A DNA stretch of 64,000 bases from positions 2,175 to 66,174 of the forward strand of contig JADGJC010000053.1 of NCBI GenBank assembly GCA_027596075.1, in the 5' to 3' direction. This document shows, one piece after another, positions 36,501 to 49,288 of this stretch. This stretch comes from Rhizophlyctis rosea. Its lineage: Eukaryota > Chytridiomycota > Chytridiomycetes > Rhizophlyctidales > Rhizophlyctidaceae. Within the stretch, counting starts at the first letter, position 1, and the number at the start of each line of letters is the position of its first letter. The notes below the pieces were generated by a model, which was not told the DNA's origin, searched no databases, and worked only from the letters and a program-made list of their open reading frames with translations. The position numbers and the translations under genes are program-made.

Positions 36501-39500
36501 TTGCATTTGCAATGCTGTTGGACCGGGCTTCGCTTCTTTTGCTAGCACAAGAATGTGAATGGCAATCTGATACCCTGACCTCATGAATTCATCATCCGCG
36601 AGAGATACCTACATCCTGCATGAAGTACTTCATCAGCTAACAACCATGCAAATGGTCCATTTTTCCGTCGGAAAAAGAAAGCCGGTTACATGGAAAGGTT
36701 TCTCATACGTCTCCGGCATAGATACCACACCCAATACGAGTTTACTACGGAGGACGAATGGTCCTACCGTGATCAAAACGAAGAATATCGCTGCATTGAG
36801 CCCATGTGCGAGACACATTTTCCGAGAGACAAGGAGAAAGGAACGGAACCTCGGAGACCGGAGACATGGGAACGGCGCTTGAGGAGATGTTCCCCAACCA
36901 GCCCTCTTAAACTCGCTTTCCAATGCTCACTTCCAGAAGAACATTTGAGACCAGTGAGACCGGCAGAAACCCCGATTTTTGGACCCGGTTGTTGCTCAAG
37001 AGCACGAGCACAACCCTCGAAACACATCCAACACACCGTGCACAACATTTCTGGCTTGGTCGTAAAGAAAGCGGCTGCATCTTCAATTGCCTTTCAAGAA
37101 GGAACGAAGCGGCTGGAATCACTCCAAAGTACCCATCCGGCATGGATTGTGTGTGGCATCCGACGTGGAGGAGAATTGTGGGTCCGAATCCATCACATAT
37201 GGTCCCAGAACCAGTGACAATTCAAGAAGCGTCCGAGTCATGCGGTACATTTCGCTTCGGTCCAACGGGGAAGGAATTCTTTTTCTCTTAATGTGTCTCC
37301 AAATGAACAGCCTCATGCAAATGGAAAAAAAGGGCAACACAACAACAAAGTCATTGCTCCATGCCGAAATCCGTTTCTCGTGAGGATATTAGGCAAACCG
37401 CATTAGCATACAGCCGAGAGAGGTTGTTATACCCCGTACTCACCAATGCAAATGAAAAGCGCAACCCGCTCATCCGTTCAGGATATAACAGTATAAGAGT
37501 AGACTCCAGCCAATGAAAAAGGTTGACACCATTGCCTACTGGCAGAATACTCCTATCCGCCGTCTCAATCCAATTTGCCTTTTTCTGCTGCTGCGTTTGT
37601 ACAAAAAAGGTGTTTGTTGGAGCGCCGGGCTGGTAACGAGAATGGATAACTTCTGTAAGCGTCATCAGTCCCAAATTCGTCAGGCGTATAGTTTGGTTCG
37701 CATGCATTCACAGTCGGCAATAAGAAAGGAATCCCGCTGTCCGGTCTTTCTAAATGGCTCCGTTCAAGAATGGAATGCGCTCCGGGTGGACGTTCTACAC
37801 ATTGAGAGATTTCTAAGCACCGTTAAAGACACACGATGCGAACAACCTGTCGAAGCAAGCGCGCTGCATTTATGCAAGGACACCGTCGTCGCCGAAAAAA
37901 AAAAGATGCGGCCAGTAGAAGGAGCCAACATCACGGGAAAAACTTCAAACTTCATCAAAGACTCTGACACAGCCAGATGCCTGCCCCTCTGCAACCCACT
38001 CCAAAATTGGATAGTGAATCGTAAACGTGATGTGTTTGAGTCCCTGCTTCTCTTCACAATGCCTGCCCCATTGCAAAAAAAAAGTAACAGACGTAGTTTT
38101 CGACAGGGCGACATCTGGAAGTTGCCATCCTTTTTCACAAGTGGGGAGAAACAGCGTCACCGTTAAGGCCGAAACTACGGAAAATTCCTCCTTAATTCTC
38201 GCAGGTCCTCAATCTTGTATCGATGGCACACATCTCAATGTATGGTCAAAAGAGTCAGTCGCACCCACATGGCCTATCCATATCCTTTCCAGTTTCCGCC
38301 GAACTGCAGAATGCGCATAAAGTCCCTTGAGGTGGAAATGTATGGTCTCCAATTGTCGTGGTTACTGAACATGTCCAAATGAGATGCTTATGTCATCCAA
38401 AGCGCCACAAATCATGTGTGTCCGCGCCACAATCGGCAATCAAACTCACCACTCCTCCATTTGATTTCCGCTGAACGAACAGCGGGTATGCAACCCATTA
38501 CAGCGGTATTAACTAAGTGTCAAACCGGAGCGCCAACCCGGCATTGGCATGGGTGCAAGAAGCCGCCGGTTCGCAGAAGGTTATCGAAAAATGGTGCTGG
38601 TGGGGGAGGGGGGGGTCGCGATGGCAACCACTCACGTTTGAGAAGAAAAAAAGTCAAAGACAATTGGTCGGCGCCACGGAGGCTGGTGCGGTCGTCCCTC
38701 GCGAAGAAACCTGAGATGGTGAAAACACTCTGAAAAACCTCCTCCACAAGAACGAACAAAGAGGACCTTTTGAAAACACTTTCGATTGCAATTGTCCCTG
38801 AACTCTTGGCAGCACTGATGTGGCAAGTGATGCAACGATGATGACCAAGCTGATACACTTGTACCCCCCTTAGCCCCTGCCATTTCCGATGGGCTGACAT
38901 AGCTGCGTGAGTAAGACCAGGCACGACCTCCCATGTCCGCCGCCCTACAACTGGGGTTAGCAACATCACATACCTTACATCGTGATGGAGTATTACGGCG
39001 TCTCCGTGGAGTCGTCGGGGGAGGTCGTGGAGCTTTCGGGGCACCATGTTTTCCCATCATCATCAAAGGCATGCTACAATAAGCGGGTTGATGGCCGAGC
39101 GTCCCCGGTACCTGGATCTTGGCACCCGTGTGGCTTGGCTTGATTGGAGTGGGCTGAACCTGGATTGGAGGTTTGATGCGCAAGGAGAGGAAGGGGGATG
39201 AAAAAACGCATCCCCTTTTGGCTGCATGAAACCGTGTCAATTTGAAGGATTCTTCTCACCGTTTTGTGATTAGCATGCACAAGATGCACATCAAGATTGT
39301 CAAGAGGGATGGGGGGATCGGATAGTGCTAATGAAATATGGGCGATCTAGCAGAGTGACGTGCCGTGTTGAATTTGCCGGGCAGATGCGATGACGTGCCA
39401 ATCATGAGGCGCGTTTCTCCGATTAGAGTGATTAGCCGGGTCCCAAGAACAAAGTGCCTGATTGTCATGAAAACCGGTTCGGAACTTGATGTCTTCTAGG

Positions 39501-41520
39501 CCCCTCCGATGAGTTGCCATGCAGACACTCAGTGAGTCGAGTCACACAATTCATAAGTTGACGCGTGTTGCACAGTGGGACCGATGGGAGGATATTCATG
39601 ACCAGATGCACCAGTGTTACCGGATGACGGATTCTTCCTGATTGAGTAAGTGAGTGTGAGCCACCAAGAATGTGAAACCGGGAAACCGGTAAACATCCGC
39701 ATTGGTGGGTTGATTGTTGAATGTGGGCTTCCTGAATGATAGGACACCACCCATTCCCAATCCACCACCACGCGGAGGGGTTGGAGGGGTGGTAACCCAC
39801 TCTCGACAAGTTCTTGGAACAGCTACTCGCTCTCTCATGCTCCATACATCGTTTTTTCATTTCCACACCGCATCCATTGACACCGGGAATCCAAACAGAA
39901 CGATAATTGGTTACCCCGATACGTGATGACATAGTAACAACAATGTGTTCATATACACTCAGGCCGTGCTATGTAATATAATCACATTGCTTACTATAAT
40001 TAGGTGCGTTACCGGGTATCTTGAATGCTAGGTGTGGTGACAGGCACATTACCATAATCTGCATGTGGGATATTCACTGTCGGTAAAAAGCTGGACCACT
40101 AACACACGATCCCACCCTCCTCCTTTGATCATCAGGGCACATCGTAACCTTGTGCCTCGGCGTTTCCCTTCTCCCCCTCTCCTTTTCCAAACCCAACTCG
40201 CCCTTCCCATTCAATTTGAGCAGACCCAACACCTCCAAAACCACCCACGTTTGGGTGAGCTCCATCGTCGCTTTCCCAAATTCCCACCAGCTTCCTATCG
40301 TCTCCGTCCAAGACACCCATTGAAGACACTCTGCTCGACCTTCTCAGTCGCCAAATACCGACCTACAAACCTGTCACCATCGCTTGTAAAACACTTGTAC
40401 CAACAGAACTCTTTCATTATCTTGTGGGAGACCAATCGGAAACGGATATCCTCTTCATTATTCGTTACTCCTCCTCTCATTCACCGGAAATCGACGTCAG
40501 TCCTCTACGATCGTATAAGCTGTGAGGCACGGTCTCTGCTGGACCCTTAGCCTATCCCGTGGTTTGTATTGATTTTTTATGCTTTTGGTGTGTGCTAGCA
40601 AGGGTGTCTAGTCACCACTAGTCACCATCGTCCCCCCATCGACTTTAAATTTACCCACGCCTCCATTGCTTCCCCACCCCACCCGTCTCCCGGGATCCTA
40701 TCATTTCATTCATATAACAGTGTCTTGCACTCCGTCCACCAACCGAAACTTTCTTCTCTACCCCTGACACCGCGGTAGTTCACGCCCGTCCATCACTTGC
40801 ATAGCAAATACCAAATCCCGATACCCGCATATCAGCGCTATTTATGAAGCGGTTGTCTCATTGGGCTTTCTCACACTACCTTACTGTCGGCACTACCTTC
40901 CAATCATCAGCGATTTCTCGTTCTCTTCTTTCATACTTTTGGCCAAAAGGGCTTCCGTCTGCTTGATTTTCACACGAACCGTGTTCGACTTCCGCTGAAC
41001 ATCATTGTAAGTATGCGTGTGAACATGCTTCTGGTCATGAGCGTAGACCGAGAAGGCTTGATATTGGTTATGATGGGAAACCGCATGCAGTATTGACTTC
41101 CATACGAGTCAATGAGCAGCTCATATGTAAAGTTTTGAGAGATGCATTCCAACATGCTTTTGTCTCAAAGACCCAATAGCTGTTGAGTGTCTGATCGCAA
41201 CGCTTTGCGCGTAGTGCTGCGCGATTGATGCTTCAGTCTTCCCGCAATCGATGCTAACCTGCCACTGCTCCCCAATCAAACCCACGCAGATCCCTCCGAA
41301 AAGTGGTGTCTTGTACTGTCTACCCAATCCGTCAATCCTACTCCATTCCCACACATAAACGCTCGACATTTTCACCAACACCCAAAGCCTGCGAAACAAA
41401 CGGTTTTGGAGACCCGCTCTCCCACACCAACTACCAACCGATTCATCCATCAAATCCGCGAATCACAACGTCCTTCATACATACATAGCATCCGAATTCC
41501 GTCATCCAAAATTACCAAAA
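33590..41520. other. 8-kb gene desert
   Basis: No gene is supported. Several frames of 100-217 codons occur on both strands (for example 35024-35632 and 37513-38166, both +), but they overlap antisense frames and show no domain, signal or paired splice site. A TATA box for the CCCH gene lies at the left end. The last ~900 bp before the velvet gene is C/T-rich and may be its promoter and leader. A short tandem duplication occurs at 40606-40626. Confidence 0.55.
33723..33730 (-). promoter_or_regulatory. TATA box of CCCH/HEPN-like gene
   Basis: On the minus strand TATAAAAG reads from 33730 to 33723, about 135 bp upstream of the proposed ATG at 33589. This supports the placement of the first short exon. 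Confidence 0.5.
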
Positions 41521-43341
41521 ATGAACACCTTTGGCGGTGTCCCACCCCAGGTGCTGCAGGCAGCATCGACACGGCCAGCGAATGATGTGTGAGTGTTGCC
41601 TATCTGATCGGCTGCCCCTTTGTGTTCCAATCAATGCGCGGTAGTGATCCGCGTCACTGGCGCGTATCTCCTATCCGTAGTCCGTCGATACTCACCACCC
41701 CCCCTGTTGTCACATGCAGAACATACGAACTCCTCCTACGACAACAGCCGAACCGTGCACGCATGTGCGGATTCGGAACGAAGGATTATCGTCCTGTAGA
41801 TCCGGCGCCGATTTTGCAGTTGGTGAGGAGGGAGAGTGGGCAGGTTATACCAAAGTAGGTCTTTCTTCTTTCACATTAAGGTCATGGGGTTCCTCATCTG
41901 GCATTCAAATACTCACTAACCTCACCACCTTCCCAACCCCTCGCACACAGATACATCGAATGCCCCTCCCTAGTCTGCCACGCCTCCCTCTGGTCCGAAG
42001 ACGGCACCGAAGAACGCGGTGTAGTCCTCAACCCGTCAGTAACGGGATCCCGTCGCCACGATGCACAAGCTTATAGCGATAACCTACCACCGAACCCGGC
42101 GAATTACATCCAGGTTCTGGTGGGGTTGTTGGTCAGTCCGTGTCATATATTGGCGGATGTGGATGGGCAGAGGGGGATGTTTTTTACGGTTAGTTTTTTA
42201 GGAATTTTTGATTTGTTTTTGTTTTGCGGATTTGGGATGCGATGGAATGGAGGATAGCAGGAAAGGGAAATCGGTTATAGGGAAATTTTGTTCGGAATCA
42301 CGAAACATTGGATACATCCATCTTAAATGCATCTATTTTTGTTTCCCATTTTGTAGTTTCCGGATCTAAGCGTACGAACGAGTGGGCAGTACCGGATCAA
42401 GTTTTGTTTATATGATATTATGAGGTAAGATGAACGTTATCCATGCTTTAGGGATTTGCTTTTCCTTCGCGCTTTCGGCGCTGGGCATCGGAGATCAAGG
42501 GGAACTGATGAAATTGATATCCTCCAGTAGAGATGCATCACATGCTAAAGCGTGTGTATTGTCCGAGATCATGACCGTGTATCCTCCGAAGAGTTTCCCA
42601 GGGATGACAGGTATGGCGAACAAATCTTTTTCAAATGCTTTAAAACGCCATCCATGACAAAAGGAAAGAGGATTTCACCGACTAATTTATCCGCGTCATT
42701 TCATCAAATCAGAATCAACCCAACTAGCGAAATGCATCGCCCGCCAAGGCATAAAACTCCACATCAGATCCGACGTCCGACGGAACTCGCAAACACAGTC
42801 CGACCTGGAAGAATTCGCCGGGGGCGGTGGCGGCGGAGGTAGCGGTGCGGGCAGTGGAAGTTCATCAACACTAGAAGGCTTCGGCCTCGGTGCACCATCA
42901 CGCGTAAAAGGCGGTAATGGCAGCGGAACCGGTAGCGTCGGAAGTGGTGGAAGTGGAAGTGGAAGCGGTAGCATCCCGGGCGGGTTAGCGGATTTAGGAG
43001 TCGGGTTTAGGGGTAGTCAGAGTGCACCGCATTTACCACTATCTGGTGGGACGCCAGGGTTTCGACATCAACCTCAACAACAACAACAGGCGTGGACGGT
43101 ATCTGACCCGTCGGCGTTTACGCCTTTTTCGGGGAGTGGGAGTGGGTCTAGTGGTGGAGGGGTGCCGGGGAGTGGGTTGGGTAGTGGGAGCGGGGGGAGT
43201 GGGGAGTTTTCGCCGGTGGGGTTGGGGGTTGGCGGTGCCGGGGTGGATAAAGGGTCGGTGTTGGGGACGGGGAAGGTGGTGCAGACGCCTGATCAGGAGG
43301 TGCCGTTGACGGGGGATGGGAGGAAGAAGAAGGGGAGGTGA
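41521..43341 (+). CDS. Velvet-domain transcription regulator (VosA/VelB type)
   Basis: 406-aa protein with six exons: 41521-41588, 41720-41854, 41951-42188, 42357-42424, 42528-42610, 42713-43341; all phases agree. Residues ~22-185 are a velvet domain: YELLLRQQP, RARMCGFGTKDYRPVDP (signature), ILQLV, NYIQVLVGLLVSP, GQYRIKFCLYDIM, a segment ending TVYPPKSFPGMT, and ESTQLAKCIARQGIKLHIR. In other fungi velvet proteins bind DNA through an NF-kB-like fold and couple development to secondary metabolism. The C-terminal half is low complexity (Gly/Ser runs, a poly-Gln patch) and ends in basic GRKKKGR, a possible nuclear signal. The domain sits at the N-terminus as in VosA and VeA. No DNA-binding partner gene is adjacent. 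Confidence 0.88.
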
Positions 43342-46300
43342 GGGGTGGGGTTGGTGGTGGGAAGGGGTGGGAGGGGTGTGGTTGTGTTTGGGTGGTGGTA
43401 CGGATGGCCCCACCAGATATATTATTCTGTTTTTTCATGTTCATAGTAGATATAACACAGTTCATTTTGTTTTCTTTTTTTCTTTGGTGCATCAAGTACC
43501 GGTTGGTGGTTGTTTTGTCCTCCTCTGTGCTCTCTATCGTTCCTTTCTTGTGTCTTCTTTTTCTGTTTTGTTTGATTTAATATTATTATCCCTTTCTGTG
43601 CCTTTGTGACTGTGTTGGCGACAATCGATAGATGCGAATGTTTGCGTTTGGTCTTTGTTCTATGAGAGGAGTTAGTTCAATGAAGTGCGACAAGCCAAGA
43701 TCACTGTGCGGAAGCGGCTTGGGTGTGGCGTGTGTGACCGTGCCTCAGTCCAATCATCTTGGCGGCTGTGTACTTTGCTGTAAGGTTTTGAACTTTGCTT
43801 TGGGCGCTGTGTTGGCGGGTGTCAAAGGGGAGGGCGTTGGATGGCAGAATTTAGTTTTGTTTCCCTTCTTGATCGTTTGTCGTATAAAAAGCTCATCCCT
43901 GTTGAAGCAGAGGAATATGATTGCCTCCACAGGAGTAAAGCCTCCGTTTTTTCCTTCCTCGCTTCTCCTCGGTCGGCCCCGGCTTTTCCGAAACATGATA
44001 CAGTCGAAAAAGATGAGCAAATGCACGATCAAAGTGCCAATGAGATGGAATGTGCAAAAGCGATGGCCATGTCTCGCTTAGGCTTGCTCCTTTCTGATGA
44101 TATCTTCCCACTTTTCTTTCCGTACTTCTCCCGCGTACGGGCGGAATTTGGACCCTTGGTTAGCTGCGGCTCCTCCAAAGCTTGATGCATTCAAGGCAAA
44201 AACAAAGAGCGAAAAAGGGGGCACAACCCGAAGATTTGTAGATTCAGACCAATTCAGGTCATGTCATCACGATAAGCTTGATCACGAACCTCACGAGCAG
44301 GAGAGATGGACTTTGTCTTTGATCTGCCTGGAGCTGCTTCGAAGACCCGAGGCAGCGGGCGGGTATGACAACTTTTCCAACGTGATATGCGGACCATCGT
44401 GGAGGCCAACGATATGAATGTGGTATTCATGTTCTACGTCCTTTTACTCTTCTTCGTGGCTGCGTTTTTTGCAATTTTTTCTGTCCAACCGGGATGTCCT
44501 ATATGCAGATGCAAATCTCGCCACATAGATACTAGCGTGCTCATTGAAATTGTCCATCATACACAGAGACGCAACAGGACCCTTGTTTCCGCAGCTGTGA
44601 GAATTTTGGAATGTGGCTTGCGGTGGTGACGTACGCAGGCCTACCCACGCCCCAACTTGAAAACCCCACTACGCTCACCAGAGCACCCTTCTGCGGAGCT
44701 TTCCTATTATAAGCAACCCATTTGACCTCCTGCTGGCTCAACCTGACAAAATTTTGATTTGGAAGGTTTAGTACTTGGTACCCATCCTCTTTTTTTTAAC
44801 TGCACAATGACGGTCTCGGTCGAACGCATCTGAGATTTTTGTTGATCATGTCTACGCACCTTTACGAAGACTTCATTTGTTATTGTCACGTCATCTCTGT
44901 GCACATAGACTTGAATGGATGGTGATACTTTGCAGCCAATTGCAAACTGTATAGTACCTCTGAAAACCACGTAGTAGTACCTTTTTTTCTCGCTGATGAA
45001 TCCCGCGCAGGGTGTCCTGTTTCTTCGCTGACAACAATCGGCAACCAGAACTTTTCATTATATCTTTTGTGATTTTGGCCCGTCCCCCGCGCAGAACAGT
45101 GCCGTGTTCGCTGGTGGGACCATTCCGATGCGATTCTTGCAATCTTCGGACTTTGCTCTGTGCTTCGCCACTGGAAGGTCCCTTTTGACTGCTTGAGCAA
45201 CGTCTCAATCACGACGGTGTTGGCAGATTCCTGCGTTGTGCGTGAATAAGAGCGTGTATGGGAACTCTGGACGGTCTGTAGGCCGTCTTTTTTCCTCCAT
45301 TCAGGATGGTGAGGACACAACGGGTCTCCGATTTCCAGACCGGGTACGTGAATGACTTTGTCATTGGTACTAGCGGGAAGAACGTCTTTATTTTCAGTTG
45401 GGATAAGATGCAATGAAGAAGTAACATTTCTCGATTCTGAATACGGATATTGCATCTATCCCGGAATGCGGACAGTGAGACGAAGTGCATTGACCAAATT
45501 TGTGGAACGGCTCCGCGATAAGAGGTTAATAGGTTGGATGTGTTTTGATCATCATCATTTTTCCTCATCTTCCATTATGAACTAGTTCGCTTTCATGAGG
45601 CAAAACCATTGCATTGTTGGTGGCACATGGAAGGTTTGGATTAGTGTCGCATCTATGAGCAAACGAAGTTGGACATTAGCGGTCACCCGCGCCGGATATT
45701 CGAGTCTTGACAGGAAACATATTTGTATTGTGGTGCTAAGGTGCAAAAGGACAGTTGTCATCCTTCTTGTAGGTGCATTGAGCCATCAAGCGAGTTTGCG
45801 AAATGCTATTCCACCGCAGTTAAGAGCGAAGTCTCCATGCCGGATGACCACCCGAATTTGCGAACACAAGTCGAGTCTATGGCTAGTGGCACTTGCCAAT
45901 CGGCGCAACGAACGGTAAGATGCGGTAATAACGTCCGACAGAAAAGAAATTGCCTTACTAATTTGCCATGGTGCGCTGCGCCGATGCAGGTCGCGAGTCA
46001 GCTGGGGATGGAAGGGACTTTACCTTTTTGAGCACCATTTCAACAAACAGCTTGAAACTCCCCGAGCTCATAACAGGAAAGGGTATAGGGTAGAACCCGT
46101 GTAATGTAGACGAGGCATTAGTAGGTAAGCGATTTTTGCATAAGTTGAAATATGCAGTATCATGAACCTCACGTCACATTGCCCCGCATAACAATTGGAC
46201 ATGCTCCTCTCTTTATCGCTTTGCTCAACATCATGGAAAAAATGTCTGCGGACCTACAAATGCGGACCTACAAACCAAACAGTGCCGTAAAATCTGAAGC

Positions 46301-49288
46301 TATGCTTGCTTGCAGACGTTCGGCAAAACCGTAGGGATTTAGAGATTTCAGACGCGCTCTCAACGAGCTGCTTTACACTGTATGGGCACTTCGCGCAAAT
46401 TGATATATACCTTGCAAACTTTGCGAATATTCAGTACGAAGAGAGACCGTTAAAAAAGGTATGGTGCGACAAAGCATTCTGAGGAGGGGAGTAGATAGGT
46501 GCAATCCCCATCTACTAATCCCTCACGTTTATATCACAAATACAGTATGTCGTGACCAGTGGGCCCAATGACGGTTTAGGGATCACCGAGCCCAACCAAA
46601 AAAAGCAAACTTAAACTGTATGAGAAAGCATGAAGATGACCTCAGTGGCACGACATCAGCTGACATCTGCGATACCTCATCGCAAACCTCATGACCATCA
46701 TAGTGACTGTGTTGGTGAAGAAGTCTGCTCAGTGCTGTGGGTTTCTTTCCTCTTACTTTTGTGCCAGCACGCGTTTAGGACTTCGAGGGGGGTGGACGGG
46801 GGGTGATCATCTTACTCATGTTACACTGCATTCCACTGCGCCGGGTGATATCGTTTGGAAGTGGGTCAAACTGTTGCCGAAGGATGTAGAAGTTGAAAAC
46901 GACGGTAAGGATGGATCTGGATTACAGAACAGATATGCCGATGTGTTTCAAGGAACAATATTTGACAAAGCACGGTTCAATGACGAACCTTGCTGCTGCT
47001 TCTGCGGCGGATAGGGCAGGTGGTCAACAAGGCACTCGCTCGAGAGACGCCCCAAGGAGGTGCATCCATTTACATATTACTCGGAGTTATTGATCATCCT
47101 TCGATGAGCGTGGTAAGTTTCGGTTTGTGACTATCTGGAGCACGATCATCAACGCATAGTATGTTGGAACACCAACCTTTGTTCTGACATTTTGACTATG
47201 CTGCCACCGCTCTAAGTTACCTTAGTGCTCTCTGAGATCAGTCTGGGACTCATGGGTCTGGTAGCGCTGCTTGAAACGGTCGATGAGACGAAGATATGTG
47301 CATAGATTTGGAATTCGCCTACTTTTTGGCACATGAAGGCTCATGTCGGTACATACAGTATATATTGTCACGGTCCAGATGATTTAGCTGCTCTGCTTTT
47401 TCTGCCGCTTCTATGTGTACGTGTGTACGGATCACCGTGACACGAAACATATTTCTTTCATCACATCTGTGCCAACACCTAAACGAAAGGACATTTGCAT
47501 GGCAAGCGCGAGACTTCTTCGTTTTTGCGACATGTAAGTATTGGATAATACTACATCCTGTACTTCCATCCAATTCTCTATGTGATCGTTCACGTGGTAC
47601 CCGCGATTACTTCATCAATGATTCGTCGGTTCGTTCTCTCCATACCCAGGAAATCCGCTGGTCTTCTGTTATGCCCTCTCTTTTTGCTGTTCAAGGAAAC
47701 TTATGACTTCCCCATCCAGACAACATGATAAGTGTGCACATGAAAGCTTTTTATTTGTTGGATGCAAACTTCAGCTGTCCACGGTCACTGTGCACCTGGT
47801 ATCCAAGAGGTTTATCAACTTTATGCGGGCTTACAGCTTCTGCGCTGAGGCCGTAAATTCGTCGGCTCGGCACAATCCTTTTTGGTTCTTGACCTCCCCC
47901 AACCGGTACGAACATGTTGGCTGTGCACTACCGCCATAATCTACAATGCCATTTTGGATGCCCGCTGCGATGCATTGTTCCCAGACCTTCCGGCAATCTT
48001 CCGTTGCATAACATGCATGGTCCTCTTTTCCACCTCAAATGACTTCAAGCAATGCGCTCCCCAACACCTGCATCGGCAAAATTACTGTCCAGATTTTCTC
48101 ATTATGTTGGTCGCGAAATTCCACCTCATAACGAAACGCAAAACGTTGTCTGGTTACACTCATGGAGAATGGGACTCGTCACCTGTTGTAGGAATATCTG
48201 CGTCCTCTCCCTCCTTTTCAGAAGCTGCAAGGTATCGAGCATATGTCCATCGGGCGTGGAAGGTTCTCATTGGGAAGCCACGCCTCCACACGAATGCGGT
48301 TCTGAAACTCTGGTGAGCCCCACAGAACTTGAAAGGCAATAATGCTGGGAGACCGGTCATTGTTGATCAAGCATTGGAACATCTGCCTCCATTTTGCGCG
48401 AGTCAACGTATAGGTGTTCATGGGCGATCCAACAGAGGTATGTGCGGAATCATTTTTACTGCAATCGTCGAGGCCGTGCTGCATCTACCTCACCCCACGA
48501 GCTGATTGAAAAAATGGACCTCAAGGTGCGATTCAACACCCACTTGATTCACGTGTCTTGTCTCGGAATTCAAATGGTCCTGCGTGCATTGCGACCTTTT
48601 GGGAAAGTTCAGTCCGCCGATGGCCATTCTGATATGGTCCTGATTCATTGCTATGGAAATGCCGGGAATCGTAAGTGGGACAATCGCTGTGCATCGGAGA
48701 AAAACTTCGATAAAGCCGACGAGATCTGGGCATAAGGCGCTTCGGAGTGTCGTTTTACACAGCTCTCGAAGTCCGAAATATTTTTCAATAAAGCCGAAGA
48801 GGGTTTCACCCTTAGGAAGCAACACCTCGTAATGATCTGAAATTAAAACAACGTGGGAAGGGAATTGTGGCAAATGAGAAGAGCCGCATTGAACCCGTCG
48901 TTTTCATGCACTAAACGCATCACACGCATGCAATTCACAGGCTGCACTTTCCAAAACTATGCCGCTTGAGAGTTGAAACATTTCGAATGTTCCCAATGAC
49001 GCCTGAAATAGATTTTCCGCCCTCCCCAAAAATGTCCTATTTGGGGAAAACACACAGTCAGTGGAGAAAAGGTAGCAAACTTTACGAGCGGATCATAGCG
49101 GAGCCTCTCACCCCCTGAGGTCAAGGTCACTGCAAACCGTTGAGGCTCATTGACTCTACACAAGGAATCTAGTGAAATGCCATGCTTGCCAAATTGATAC
49201 TACCATGCCCGAACGGAAACATCACAGGAAGAACAACCAATCATGAACTGGAAAGTTCCCCCCCATGTCTTATATCTGACTTGTACCA
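43342..49288. other. 6-kb gene desert
   Basis: No supported gene. The longest frame (44886-45455, -, 189 codons) overlaps other frames and shows nothing recognisable. It contains a 14-bp tandem duplication at 46248-46275 and a 20-bp element at 46405-46424 that recurs exactly at 53510-53529. Confidence 0.55.
46405..46424 (+). repeat. 20-bp element, copy 1
   Basis: The 20 bases ATATACCTTGCAAACTTTGC are identical to 53510-53529, same orientation, about 7.1 kb apart. The flanks differ, so this is either a short conserved element or the core of a decayed repeat. Confidence 0.6.

Noticed and set aside
37513..38166. 217-codon open frame on the plus strand
   Set aside because: The longest frame in the desert, but the protein is random-looking with no motif, and antisense frames cover the same bases.
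44886..45455. 189-codon open frame on the minus strand
   Set aside because: No family resemblance, no plausible partner exons, and several overlapping frames.
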